From contig CAVVFA010000001.1 in assembly GCA_963747345.1 (NCBI GenBank), forward strand, positions 620,001-684,000: DNA of 64,000 nt, in the 5' to 3' direction. The stretch comes from GCA-2746795 sp963747345. GTDB lineage: Bacteria > Chloroflexota > Anaerolineae > Promineifilales > Promineifilaceae. The notes under the pieces are model-generated. The model was not told where the DNA came from and made no database searches. It was given only the letters and a program-made list of their open reading frames with translations. This document shows positions 26,182-35,569 of this stretch, piece after piece; position 1 is the stretch's first letter; each line of letters opens with the position of its first letter. The position numbers were made by a program, and so were the translations under genes.

Positions 26182-28419
26182 CTAGTCTTGTTGCGCAATA
26201 ATGAAAATGCCACTATTTGTTCCTACGTAAAGAGTGGCCGGGTTTATTGGGTCTATAAGCAAAGTGTTTACGTGAGTTTGAGAAAGCTGTGGATCCATTG
26301 AAAACCAAGTGGCTCCTCCATCTGCACTTTTAAATACGCCATTCTCAGTTCCTGCATAAAGGATCTCTGACGTGACAGTATCAATTGCCAGAGAATAGGC
26401 AGCTACATTCTCATAATCAGTCTGACCTTTTATCCAAGAATTACCGCTATCGGTACTTTTAAATATGCCATTGTTTGTTCCGATATATAGCGTCGTTGGC
26501 GTTTGAGGGTCAATTAATAAGGTATAAACTGTCGTATTAGATCGCCCTTCATTGATAGCAATCCAAACTTCTCCCCCATTTACACTTTTGAAAACGCCAT
26601 TACGAGTTCCAGCATAAATAATTTCAGGTGATGTTGGATTGATTGCTAAAGATTCTACCCAATCGTTACTTAGCCCTTTATTTATTGGCTCCCAGTCTTT
26701 ACCATTAACTAACTTGTACACGCCACCGCCATTTAATCCGGCGTAGATGGTGGAAGGCATTGTTGGATCGAATAATAAGGCTTTTATTTCATGATCAAAA
26801 AATAGATCAAAAATGCCCCAACCTTTCTCCTCGTTATTGCGTTAAAAAACAGAGAATTTCTTACTCCTGCAAATAGAGTAGGTGGCGTTTCTGAACTAAT
26901 TACCAAAGAGTTAACATGACCATATCCTAAGGTTTCATTTAATCCAGGTCCAGTTAGTTCCATTATCCATGCTTTTATATACACCATATGATGTCCCAGC
27001 ATAGAGGGTGTTGGGTGGATTTGCATCCATTACCAGAGCATAGACGGAAGCAATTGGTAGTCCGGTATTTATAGTTTGCCAATTCTCGCCGCTATTCGAG
27101 CTCTTAAATATGCCATCCCAAGCTGCCCCGGCATATAAGTTTGATGGTGTTATCGGATCAATGCCTAGCACCTGAATGTTGTTGGCAACCATGCCTGAAT
27201 TGGCTATTGTCCAACTTCTACCGCCATTTTCACTTTTGTATACCCCATAGTTGTTTGTGCTTGCATATAGCGTAGTTGGTGTTGCGGGGTCAATTACAAC
27301 ACTTTGAACGGTATTTCCATAGTTTGGTAATCCATCATTTATTTCATTCCAACTTTCACCACTGTTTGTACTTTTATATAAGTCTTTATCCCCACCGGTT
27401 AATCCGATATAGAGGGTGGTTGTTGTAAAAGGATCGATTGCTATTGTTTGCACAGAAGCATGTTCAGGTAAGCCGATATTGATTTCATTCCAACTTGCCC
27501 CTTCATCTGTGCTTTTTAGTATACCGCTTATCTGTGAGGTTGAACCAGTTTCCGACGGCCCTGAATCCGTACCAGCATACACGATTGATGGCGTGACTGG
27601 GTCTATTGCTAGAGCAAAGGTAAGTGAAGAAATGTTGTTTGTACTAATCCGAGCCCAATTTTCACCACCATTTATGCTTTTGAATATGCCACAAAGCGTT
27701 CCGGCATAAATTTTACTGGGTGTTATAGGATCAATTGCTAATGCAAAGATGTAAGGACAGGTTAGGTCTGTATTCGCCTCGCTCCACTCTATCCCACCAT
27801 TTTCGCTTTTAAAAATGCCCTCTTCACTTGTGCCCGCATAGAGTTTGGAAGGAGTTTTTGGATCAATTACTAAGGCTCTAACTTCTTTGTCTGTGAGCCC
27901 AGTGTTGATTTCAGCCCAGTTTTCGCCACTATTTGTGCTTTTGAGCACACCACTGCTTTCTGTCCCGATATAAAGGGTGGTAGGTATTGTTGGGTCGATT
28001 GCCAGGGCATTTACACTTTCGCCGATAGGGTTGTTGTATGTTTTTAAATCATGGTTCAATGCCACTTCTTGTAACAGGGGAGGTGTTGTTGATTCCGATG
28101 GTGTGATTTCTTGTAGTTCTTCTATTGATGATTCTGTTGGTAATATTGGTAATTCGATAACTTGTGGCACTTCAACTTCTACTAATACAGTTTCTACGAC
28201 AACCCGCGTGACAACTTCAACAGGGACTTGAGAACCTTGTGTTACTGCAACCTCAACCAAACGAGTAACTTCAACCACCACTTGCAGTGCTGAGACAGGT
28301 GTCACTTCAATGATCCGAGTCACTTCCATTATTTTGGGTTCAGCAAAGCAGGCAGTTAAAGTTCCTAGAAAAATGATTGTTAATGATGAGATGATGAAAA
28401 TAGTGGTGTTTTTGTTCAC
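26182..28419 (-). CDS. Lipoprotein with 14 BNR/sortilin-type propeller repeats (two frameshifts)
   Basis: About 745 aa after repair. Signal peptide with lipobox LTAC (MNKNTTIFIISS...GTLTAC), a valine-rich linker built on VTRxVEV (IEVTPVSALQVVVEVTRLVE), then 14 repeats of about 45 residues following VxALAIDPxTPxxLYAGTxxGxFKSxNGGExW. Fourteen repeats would make two seven-bladed propellers. The frame breaks after NGTNWTW: removing one A (forward T3 26938-26940) restores INETLGYGHVN. It breaks again near 26834-26846, where one added base restores NEEKGWGIFDLFF. Exposed on the cell surface. Function unknown; related proteins bind glycans or assist complex assembly (Ycf48-like). Confidence 0.82.
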
Positions 28420-28612
28420 GCCCCCTCCATTACGACATGAAACATCATGTGTTGTCCCATTATGTTTATCCCGAATAAGTGAGGTACGCAGAATTTTGAG
28501 AAAACACTTTCTACAACTTGGGTTCTGTGGGGAAACGCTGTGTACCCTCAGAGCTTATTTTATCATATTTTTCTCTGGTATTTGTTGTTTGCTTGTATGT
28601 TTTTTGGGAGGG

Positions 28613-30877
28613 TCAGAATGTATCTTTCATCTTCGGTTGACGCAGCAGCCTCATGCCGTTGAGTGTCACCAGCAGCGAAACGCCCATGTCGGCCAGAACA
28701 GCCATCCACATGGTGCCCAATCCCACCAGCACCAGCAAGAAAAAGGCAAACTTGAGACCGAGCGCCAGCGCCACATTCACCCAAATGACGCGCATGGTGG
28801 CGCGGCTCAGTTTGATGGCGAAGGGCAGCGGCAGCAGGCTGTCGCGCATGAGGGTGATGTCGGCGGTTTCCATGGCTTGGGCGGTGGAGCCGATGGCGAT
28901 ACCGACATTGGCGGAGGCCAGGGCGGGGGCGTCGTTGATACCGTCCCCTACCATGACAACATGGTCGTATTGTTCGCGTAATTGGGCAACGGCCGTTACC
29001 TTATCCGCCGGTAAACAATTAGCCCGAATCTCCGTCACCCCCACGTCATCACCCACCTTTTGCGCCGTAATTTCATTGTCGCCGGTGAGCATAACGAGGT
29101 GGTGGATGCCCAATGCTTTCAGTTCCGCGATGGCTTGTTTGCTCGACTCGCGCACCGTGTCGGCAACGGCGAGATAGCCCTGGTATTCATCATCGCGGCT
29201 GACGAGCATGGTGGTGTAGCCCTGTGCGGCGGCATCGGCCAATTCCTGGCAGTGGGCCTCGTGCGCCTCATGATTGTTGAAGAAAATATGACTGCCGATG
29301 GTGACAGAACGGCCGTTTACCATCCCCGTCACCCCCCGTCCCGTTAACGCCTGCACATTTTCAGCCGCCCCATACCGGCGGTCAACATCCCGTTCGCCAG
29401 CCTTGGCGACCACAGCTTGCGCCAACGGATGTTCACTGCGCATTTCCACGGCACTGGCGAGCGCCAGAAAATCGTCGCAATGGGCACAGAGCGCTTCAGC
29501 AGGCAATTCACATTGCGCGGAACGCACGGCCACGACCGCCGGTTTCCCTTTGGTGAGCGTGCCTGTTTTGTCAAAGGCAATCGCTTTGACACGGCTCAAT
29601 TCTTCCAAATGAGCGCCGCCCTTGAAGATGACCCCATTTCGCGCCCCGTTGCTGATGGCGCTGACGATGCTCACCGGCGTAGAAATGACCAACGCACAGG
29701 GGCAAGCCACCACCAACAGCGCCAACGCCCGATACAGCCAGCCCTCTGTCACATCCACCGGATCAACCAACAATTGGTCGAAAAACAGGACTGGCAGGAT
29801 GGCCACCAACGCCGCCACCACCACGACCGCTGGTGTGTAATATTTAGCAAACTGATCCACGAACCGTTGGGTGGGCGCACGTTTGTCTTGCGCTTCTTCC
29901 ACCATTTTGATGAGGCGGCTGATGGTATTGTCGGCGGCCAAATGGGTCACTTCGATTTCTAGCGTGCCTTGCCCATTGATGCTGCCCGCAAATAATTCAT
30001 CCCCTGGCTCTTTTTCGATGGGAACGCTTTCCCCCGTAATGGGTGCTTGATTAACGGCGGATTGGCCTGACAGTAAACGGCCGTCCATCGGCACCCGTTC
30101 GCCTGGTTTAACGATGATAGTTTCCCCAATCTTCAAATCTGTGATGGGGACGCGATGCTCTTCCACCCCGCAGAAGGGGCAGGGGCCGCCTTCGTAACCG
30201 TCCTGGCCTAAATGTCCGGCACAATCAATGCAATAGCGCATGACGGTGGCATCACTGGGTGCCAGTTCCATCAACCCGCGAATGTTTTGGCGGGCGCGGT
30301 CGGCGGTATACCCTTCAATCGCTTCGGCAATGACAAACAGCACCATCACCATCGCCGCTTCGGTGTAAGCGCCAATCAAGACCGCTCCAATGGCGGCTAT
30401 CGACATGAGCACGTTAATATTAATCTCGTGATTGATGCGAATGGCCGACCAGGCACTTTTGAAGATGGACGTACCGGCAATAAGCAGCGCAATTATTGAC
30501 ATAACGTCAATAGCGATGCTTTCTACGCCAAGTCCAGGCAATAGTTCATCAAAAATCACCCCCGGCAGGATGAGTAGTAAGGCGAGCAAAGCCAGTTTTG
30601 TGTCCCGTCGCCACCACATGTAGCGCAAAAAACTGTCTGGGGCTGGATTGCTGGGCTGGTTGGTTTCTGGATCGTCAGGATCGGCCACGTCGTAGCCCAT
30701 TTCTTGCACACGAGCAATGATGGTTTCGGCGTCTACGTCTCCTTGTACGCGCAAGGTTTCAGTGGTGAAGCTAATCTGGCACAGTTCGATGCCATCCAGT
30801 TTGCCCACCCCTTTTTCCAAGCCACGCGCACAATCAGCGCAGTCCATACCGGTGATGTGATAGGTTTGTTCAGTCAT
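28613..30877 (-). CDS. Heavy-metal translocating P-type ATPase (Zn/Cd/Pb type) with Cys4 insert
   Basis: 754 aa. N-terminal HMA domain with metal-binding CADC (13-16), transmembrane segments, actuator motif TGES (281-284), intramembrane CPC (392-394), phosphorylation motif DKTGTLT (D436), SEHPLA in the nucleotide domain and MVGDGINDAPALA. This is a P1B pump, likely P1B-2 exporting Zn2+, Cd2+ or Pb2+. Unusual: just before the actuator core (about 214-241) there is a CX2C...CX2C insert (C216, C219, C233, C236) that looks like a zinc ribbon; a further CELPAEALCAHC cluster lies in the nucleotide domain. It stands alone with no visible metal regulator. Confidence 0.95.
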   Translation of the reverse strand: MTEQTYHITGMDCADCARGLEKGVGKLDGIELCQISFTTETLRVQGDVDAETIIARVQEMGYDVADPDDPETNQPSNPAPDSFLRYMWWRRDTKLALLALLLILPGVIFDELLPGLGVESIAIDVMSIIALLIAGTSIFKSAWSAIRINHEININVLMSIAAIGAVLIGAYTEAAMVMVLFVIAEAIEGYTADRARQNIRGLMELAPSDATVMRYCIDCAGHLGQDGYEGGPCPFCGVEEHRVPITDLKIGETIIVKPGERVPMDGRLLSGQSAVNQAPITGESVPIEKEPGDELFAGSINGQGTLEIEVTHLAADNTISRLIKMVEEAQDKRAPTQRFVDQFAKYYTPAVVVVAALVAILPVLFFDQLLVDPVDVTEGWLYRALALLVVACPCALVISTPVSIVSAISNGARNGVIFKGGAHLEELSRVKAIAFDKTGTLTKGKPAVVAVRSAQCELPAEALCAHCDDFLALASAVEMRSEHPLAQAVVAKAGERDVDRRYGAAENVQALTGRGVTGMVNGRSVTIGSHIFFNNHEAHEAHCQELADAAAQGYTTMLVSRDDEYQGYLAVADTVRESSKQAIAELKALGIHHLVMLTGDNEITAQKVGDDVGVTEIRANCLPADKVTAVAQLREQYDHVVMVGDGINDAPALASANVGIAIGSTAQAMETADITLMRDSLLPLPFAIKLSRATMRVIWVNVALALGLKFAFFLLVLVGLGTMWMAVLADMGVSLLVTLNGMRLLRQPKMKDTF

Positions 30878-30989
30878 AAGAAGTCCCGTAGTCGTTAGTC
30901 TTGTAGTCGCGCCATTGACTACCTGGCTAACATTCTACACCTTGTAGTGGGGTTTAAGGTCAAGCGGGAATATATGATTGTTGAGAAAG

Positions 30990-31038
30990 GCACGCCCACG
31001 TGCCGAGTTCAGCGAGATTCGTTCGCACGTGGGCGTGC
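30990..31038. repeat. 14-bp perfect inverted repeat
   Basis: GCACGCCCACGTGC (30990-31003) and GCACGTGGGCGTGC (31025-31038), 21-nt loop, in the spacer between the ATPase gene and tmRNA. It contains no T-run and lies outside the tmRNA terminator. Likely a dispersed repeat. Confidence 0.8.
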
Positions 31039-31067
31039 TCACTCTGCGATGAGGATATAAGGGAAAT

Positions 31068-31099
31068 AAAAAAGCGCCCCTATGAAGGAGCGCTTTTTT
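31068..31099 (-). terminator. Intrinsic terminator of tmRNA
   Basis: On the minus strand GCGCTCC - TTCATA - GGGGCGC followed by six T. A-tract on the other side extends the stem. It lies 4 nt past the tmRNA 3' end. Confidence 0.9.
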
Positions 31100-31102
31100 G
31101 AG

Positions 31103-31517
31103 TGGAGATGGCGGGAATCGAACCCGCGTCCGAAAAATTCAGCCTCTGAACGTCTACAAGCTTATTTAGTCTATTTGGATTTTACTGATGGGCGCCCCGA
31201 CTAACTGGGTCAACTATCAGCGAACCGATTATCCCCGAAAGGACGCTTAACCATATCTATCGGTGTAAATATGGAGCACGTCGACATTGATGTCGCCTAC
31301 AAACCCGCACAGCCGACGAAAGCTTGGGGTAGACGTGAGCCCTCTATGGACTCATTATAACACTCTCTTCAGCTACAATTAAGCAGCGAGAGGAAGAGCG
31401 CTATAGGAGCGTGCGTTATTATTGGCACTTAATGGTTTGCTTCCAGTTTTACGAGTTGTAAAGCGTGCTCGGCTTGCAGTCCAGGACCAGCCTTCCCCGT
31501 CGAAGCCAGTCATCCCC
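31103..31517 (-). ncRNA. ssrA: tmRNA
   Basis: About 415 nt. The 5' end GGGGATGACTGGCTTCGACG and 3' end GCGGGTTCGATTCCCGCC-ATCTCCA pair into the tRNA-like acceptor (GGGGAUG with CAUCUCC) and T arm. CCA does not appear to be encoded: CTC follows the discriminator A. The tag reading frame (forward 31379-31423, read on the minus strand) gives ANNNARSYSALPLAA followed by TAA, with the hydrophobic ALPLAA/LAA-type degron end. Pseudoknot-rich sequence lies 3' of the tag. Rescues stalled ribosomes together with SmpB, which is not in the window. Confidence 0.96.
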
Positions 31518-31551
31518 AGGACGAATGTTAATGTGCCATAATAATAAAAGA

Positions 31552-31580
31552 AGTATAGCAGAGGTGAAAACGGCCGTCTA
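31552..31580 (-). promoter_or_regulatory. Candidate tmRNA promoter
   Basis: On the minus strand TAGACG (31575-31580), 17-bp spacer, TATACT (31552-31557). Transcription would start about 28 nt before the mature 5' end, leaving a leader for RNase P to remove. The spacer carries a partial palindrome (AAACGGCCGT). Confidence 0.45.
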
Positions 31581-31707
31581 TTAGAATTGTGTAAGGAGGG
31601 CTTCATCGCTTCTGCGTAAGTTTTGCAGATTTGAGGGGTAGAATGAAGCGTCAGGCGAGATTTGTGAAAACATCACGCCTCACGTATCACGTATGATGAG
31701 GTAATTT

Positions 31708-31962
31708 ATGAGCGAAAATAATGAAGATAAAAAATCAGCGGGAACGAATCTGCGGCAACATCAAAAAGATGATGACAAGAAAATGTTGTTTATGGTGATT
31801 TTTACGCTGGTTGTGGTGGGCAGTGGGCTAATTGGCTTGATTTTTGGCTGGCAGGCACTGCTAACGTCGATTCCCTGTTTGTTGGGTGGGGCGGCGTTGA
31901 TATTGGTGCCTTGGGGCTTGTTGACGCTGCTTGAGAAATGGCGAAACGGGATGGAGATTTAG
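31708..31962 (+). CDS. Small two-TM membrane protein, unknown function
   Basis: 84 aa, ATG at 31708 with GAGG about 9 nt upstream. A charged hydrophilic N-terminus of 26 residues (MSENNEDKKSAGTNLRQHQK) precedes two hydrophobic segments (about 27-47 and 52-74) and a short basic end. Unrecognised. It stands alone, convergent to gmk 56 nt away. Confidence 0.6.
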   Translation: MSENNEDKKSAGTNLRQHQKDDDKKMLFMVIFTLVVVGSGLIGLIFGWQALLTSIPCLLGGAALILVPWGLLTLLEKWRNGMEI

Positions 31963-32018
31963 CGGAGAACGCAGAAAAAAACCTCTGCGCCCCCCACTCA
32001 GTTTGTAATTAAACGGCT

Positions 32019-32645
32019 TTACAAGACAACAGGCGTTTGTATAACGCGACAATGCGCTGCCTGCATAATGCTCATAATTTGCTCGATTGACTCTTCTTGA
32101 GCGCCTTCAGAATTTACGACACAATAATCAAATTCTGCCATGCGCTTCATTTCCTGTCGTGCCGTTGCAATACGCAAATTAAGCCCCTCATCCGTTTCTG
32201 AATGGCGGTCTCGTAAACGCCGTTCCAACTCGGCTTCTGATTCAGACATTAAAAATATAGAAATTGCATTGGGAATCAGCTTACGAATTGTGGCAGCGCC
32301 TTGCACATCGACCCGCATAATCACATCGCGTCCGCTGGATAGAGCGTCTCGAATTTGCTGCTTAGGGATTCCCTTGAAATCATTATAGACAACGGCGTAC
32401 TCCAATAGTTCATTTTCTTCAATCATCACAGCAAATTCATCACTGCTTAAAAAGAAATAATCGTAGCCATGTACTTCTCCTTCTCTGGGTGGACGGGTTG
32501 TCGCCGTAACGACAAAGTAAAATTTATCGGGATTCTGCGCAATTAAACCACGTGCAATCGTATCTTTTCCCACGCCCGATGGGCCAGAAATGACAATCAG
32601 CTTGGGATAGTTGGGGCGTTTGTACAAGAGTTCGACTTCTTTCAT
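32019..32645 (-). CDS. gmk: Guanylate kinase
   Basis: 208 aa. P-loop LIVISGPSGVGKDTIARGL, GMP-binding region TATTRPPREGEVHGYDYFFLS and the lid segment RLRDRHSETDEGLNLRIATA are all present. Phosphorylates GMP to GDP with ATP. The usual Chloroflexota neighbours (rpoZ, DUF370) are not beside it; it is divergent from an fmdB-like gene across a promoter/hairpin region. Confidence 0.96.
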   Translation of the reverse strand: MKEVELLYKRPNYPKLIVISGPSGVGKDTIARGLIAQNPDKFYFVVTATTRPPREGEVHGYDYFFLSSDEFAVMIEENELLEYAVVYNDFKGIPKQQIRDALSSGRDVIMRVDVQGAATIRKLIPNAISIFLMSESEAELERRLRDRHSETDEGLNLRIATARQEMKRMAEFDYCVVNSEGAQEESIEQIMSIMQAAHCRVIQTPVVL

Positions 32646-32647
32646 AG

Positions 32648-32675
32648 TTGCATCACCTATCGACGTTTGTATAAT
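32648..32675 (+). promoter_or_regulatory. Candidate sigma-70-type promoter for the fmdB-like gene
   Basis: TTGCAT (32648-32653), 16-bp spacer, TATAAT (32670-32675). It would start a leader of about 135 nt that includes the large inverted repeat at 32715-32775. Confidence 0.55.
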
Positions 32676-32714
32676 GACTTCGTAACTATTACAGGTGTTG
32701 ATTTTTCACTCGAG

Positions 32715-32775
32715 AGACCCTAAGGGTTTTGTCTAACGCAGCATTGAATCACTCGAGTTCAAACCCTTAGGGTCT
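32715..32775. repeat. 15-bp perfect inverted repeat with self-palindromic arms
   Basis: AGACCCTAAGGGTTT (32715-32729) and AAACCCTTAGGGTCT (32761-32775), 31-nt loop. Each arm is itself nearly palindromic (ACCCT-A-AGGGT). The direct word TCACTCGAG flanks and enters the loop (32707, 32750). Lies in the leader of the fmdB-like gene and upstream of gmk. No T-run follows. Confidence 0.85.
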
Positions 32776-32816
32776 GTACAGTTACAATGACTTAAATTTT
32801 TGAATGAGAGAATATT

Positions 32817-33194
32817 ATGCCTGTTTATGAATATCGTTGCCAGAATTGCCGCCGATTAGTGCGGTTAACTTTCACATTTTCTGAATATGGAAAGGTTGAA
32901 CCTGTTTGCACCTATTGCAATAGCAAGAGTCTAACACGTCGTATTGGGCGCATTGCGATGGCTAAATCTGAAGATACCCGTATGGATGGTTTGATGGATG
33001 ATAGTGCTTTGGCTGGGTTGGATGAAGATGATCCCCGTTCCCTCGGCAAATTTATGCGAAAAATGAGCAACGAAATGGGCGAAGATATGGGTGATGAGTT
33101 CAATGAAGTTGTAGATCGTTTGGAAAAAGGGGAGTCGCCAGATTCTATTGAACAATCTATGCCTGATTTAGGTGCAGGCGATACGCCGCTTTAA
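32817..33194 (+). CDS. FmdB-family zinc-ribbon protein
   Basis: 125 aa, ATG at 32817. N-terminal putative regulatory FmdB domain: MPVYEYRCQNCRRLVRL and VCTYCNSKSLTRRI, giving two CX2C pairs for one zinc ribbon. The rest is acidic and low in hydrophobics (DDSALAGLDEDDP...EMGEDMGDEF), probably disordered or helical. Function unknown; small FmdB proteins are common beside housekeeping genes. A strong terminator follows. Confidence 0.88.
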   Translation: MPVYEYRCQNCRRLVRLTFTFSEYGKVEPVCTYCNSKSLTRRIGRIAMAKSEDTRMDGLMDDSALAGLDEDDPRSLGKFMRKMSNEMGEDMGDEFNEVVDRLEKGESPDSIEQSMPDLGAGDTPL

Positions 33195-33233
33195 TTAATT
33201 CGAGTGAGCCGTCATAAATATGATGAAGGTATG

Positions 33234-33261
33234 AGCCTTGCATTTTGCAAGGCTTTTTTTT
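33234..33261 (+). terminator. Intrinsic terminator
   Basis: Perfect 9-bp stem AGCCTTGCA - TTT - TGCAAGGCT followed by a run of eight T. Ends the fmdB-like transcript before hisS. Confidence 0.92.
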
Positions 33262-33384
33262 AGTCCTGGTCTACAATTAACGGTCGGTTCCGGCTATAAT
33301 AGCCGCTTGGACTTTAAAAGTGACAAAGTTGCCTTCTTTTGTGCCGCTTTGTTACGTTTCAATTTTAATCCTTTGGAGGACAGC

Positions 33385-34656
33385 TTGGCTTCAATACAAC
33401 GTGCGAAGGGTATGCAGGATGTACTGCCCGAAGATCGCCGCTACTGGGACGTCGTGATTGAGACGGCCACAAATTTGGCCCGACGTTACGGGTTTCTCGG
33501 CATTGATGTGCCGGTGATGGAATATACTCATCTGTTTGCCCGAGGCATGGGTGAAGCATCTGATGTGTTTGTGCAAAAAGAGATGTATACCATCGAAGAA
33601 CCGGATGGCACCAGCGTCACCATGCGCCCGGAGTTTACGGCCGGTTTGGTGCGTGCCTACATTGAAAATGGCATGGCAAGTTGGCCGCAGCCGGTCAAAC
33701 TTTTCACCGTTGGTCCTATTTTTCGGCGCGAACGGCCGCAAGCAGGACGCTACCGTCAACACAGCCAATTTGATGTAGAAATTTTGGGTGAGCTTGATCC
33801 GGCGGCTGACTTGGAAGTGATGATGTTGGCGATGAATTTGTACGCTGAATTAGGCTATAAAGGGCTAACCTTCCAGTTGAACAGTACGGGTTGTCCCACT
33901 TGTAAACCGGTCTACATTGAGGCGTTGACAACTTATTTGGCAGATCATGTGGGCAAGCTGGCAGCCATCGACAAGGAACGGCTGCAAAAGAATCCGCTGC
34001 GGGTGCTGGATAGTAAAGAAGAGGGTATGGATGCATTGCTGGAGAATGCGCCGCACATCATCGATTATTTGTGCGAAGATTGTGCCAGCCATCTCTCGGA
34101 TTTACGTCGGATGTTGGAGGCGCTTGAGCAAAGTTATACTATCAATTTCCGGCTGGTGCGTGGCATTGACTATTATACGAAGACGGTGTTTGAGGTGTGG
34201 GCTGAAGGCATTGGGGCGCAGGCGGCGGTGTGTGGTGGCGGCCGTTATGATGGATTAGCGGAAGCGATTGGCGGCCCGTCTACCCCAGGCGTCGGGTTTG
34301 GCAGTGGTATCGAGCGCATTATTCTGGGTCTTAAGGAACAGGGTATCGACGCGCCGGCATCGTTGCAGCCGAAGGTGTTGGTGGCTCATTTTGGCGGGGT
34401 GGCTAAGGAAACGGCCGTTTCCCTAACCTATAAACTCCGCGCTGAAGGCATTGCCACTCGGCTGGCCTTCGCCCGCGATAAGCGCAGCATGAAAAGCCAA
34501 ATGCGTGAAGCCAACCGTATGGAGACTCACACCGCGCTCATCATCGGCGAATCAGAGGTCGAAGAAGGCATGGTCGCCGTTCGCCCCTTAGATGGTGGGG
34601 ATCAGACAAGACTATCTGTGGCAGAAGTTATCGACTATTTGAAGCGTAAAGATTAG
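33385..34656 (+). CDS. hisS: Histidyl-tRNA synthetase
   Basis: 423 aa with a TTG start at 33385, chosen because GGAGGACAGC lies directly upstream and the family begins with QRAKGMQDVLPEDRRYW; the frame itself is open from 33238. Class II core: TSVTMRPEFTAGLVRAYIE, motif 2 RRERPQAGRYRQHSQFDVE, the histidine A signature RGIDYYTKTVFEVW, GGGRYDGL, and motif 3 GVGFGSGIERIIL. A C-terminal anticodon-binding domain follows. Charges tRNA-His. Confidence 0.96.
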   Translation: MASIQRAKGMQDVLPEDRRYWDVVIETATNLARRYGFLGIDVPVMEYTHLFARGMGEASDVFVQKEMYTIEEPDGTSVTMRPEFTAGLVRAYIENGMASWPQPVKLFTVGPIFRRERPQAGRYRQHSQFDVEILGELDPAADLEVMMLAMNLYAELGYKGLTFQLNSTGCPTCKPVYIEALTTYLADHVGKLAAIDKERLQKNPLRVLDSKEEGMDALLENAPHIIDYLCEDCASHLSDLRRMLEALEQSYTINFRLVRGIDYYTKTVFEVWAEGIGAQAAVCGGGRYDGLAEAIGGPSTPGVGFGSGIERIILGLKEQGIDAPASLQPKVLVAHFGGVAKETAVSLTYKLRAEGIATRLAFARDKRSMKSQMREANRMETHTALIIGESEVEEGMVAVRPLDGGDQTRLSVAEVIDYLKRKD

Positions 34657-34710
34657 CGATTTGCGAATTGCGATTGGACTAATCGACTACTGGGCTAACT
34701 GGCTAACACC

Positions 34711-35556
34711 ATGAACATCATTGGCATTCTATATCATCCTAAAATTGCGGCTTCAGAGCCATTGGCCGAGGAAATTGAAGCGTGGTTGACACAACGTGGC
34801 ATGACGGTTTGGGTGGCATCTGCCTGGGAAGACGCCACTTTTTCAGAGATATTGCCTAGCGCCGAACTGCTTATTGTGCTGGGGGGCGATGGTTCCACGC
34901 TCCATGCGGCCAGGGTGGCGTTGCCTTATCATATTCCTGTTTTCTGCATCAATTTGGGACGTGTCGGTTTCTTAAGCGAAGCCCAGCCGACCAATTGGCG
35001 CAGCAAACTCGGCCAGATTTTGGCGGGTGACTTTTGGATCGAAGAGCGTTTGATGTTGCAGGCGGATTTGCGCCGAAATGGAAACTTTATCCATCACTTT
35101 AACGCCCTGAACGATCTGGTTGTGGGCCGAGGCAAGCAAGCGCGTGTGCTGCGTTTGCATTTGAGTGTTGATGGTGATCATGTGACCACTTATACGGCCG
35201 ATGCGCTCATTGTCGCCACGCCGACTGGTTCAACAGCATATGCGATGGCGGCTGGCGGTCCGTTGTTGCCGCCTCGTTTGCAAAATTTTGTAGTAGTGCC
35301 GGTGGCGCCGCATCTCAGTTTAGATCGGCCGTTGGTGCTGCATGAAGAGGCAGAAATTATCATTCAGGTGCAAATGCAATATGAAGGACAGTTAACCGCT
35401 GATGGTCAGGACGGGGTTGATTTGCAAACTGGTGATGAAGTCATCATCAAAAAACACAAGAATCACAGCTATTTTGCGCGTGTTGAAAGTTCTGGTTATT
35501 TTTACCGGCGTTTGATGCAGCGTTTAGGTTATGTACGACCCAAAACAGAATTATAA
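34711..35556 (+). CDS. nadK: NAD kinase
   Basis: 281 aa, ATG at 34711. Diacylglycerol-kinase-like fold with LLIVLGGDGSTLHAAR (GGDGS), NLGRVGFLSE, and the NAD-binding TPTGSTAYAMAAGGPLLPP. Makes NADP from NAD and ATP. Follows hisS after 54 nt and precedes the B-box gene by 13 nt. Confidence 0.96.
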   Translation: MNIIGILYHPKIAASEPLAEEIEAWLTQRGMTVWVASAWEDATFSEILPSAELLIVLGGDGSTLHAARVALPYHIPVFCINLGRVGFLSEAQPTNWRSKLGQILAGDFWIEERLMLQADLRRNGNFIHHFNALNDLVVGRGKQARVLRLHLSVDGDHVTTYTADALIVATPTGSTAYAMAAGGPLLPPRLQNFVVVPVAPHLSLDRPLVLHEEAEIIIQVQMQYEGQLTADGQDGVDLQTGDEVIIKKHKNHSYFARVESSGYFYRRLMQRLGYVRPKTEL

Positions 35557-35569
35557 AAAGGATTGATAT

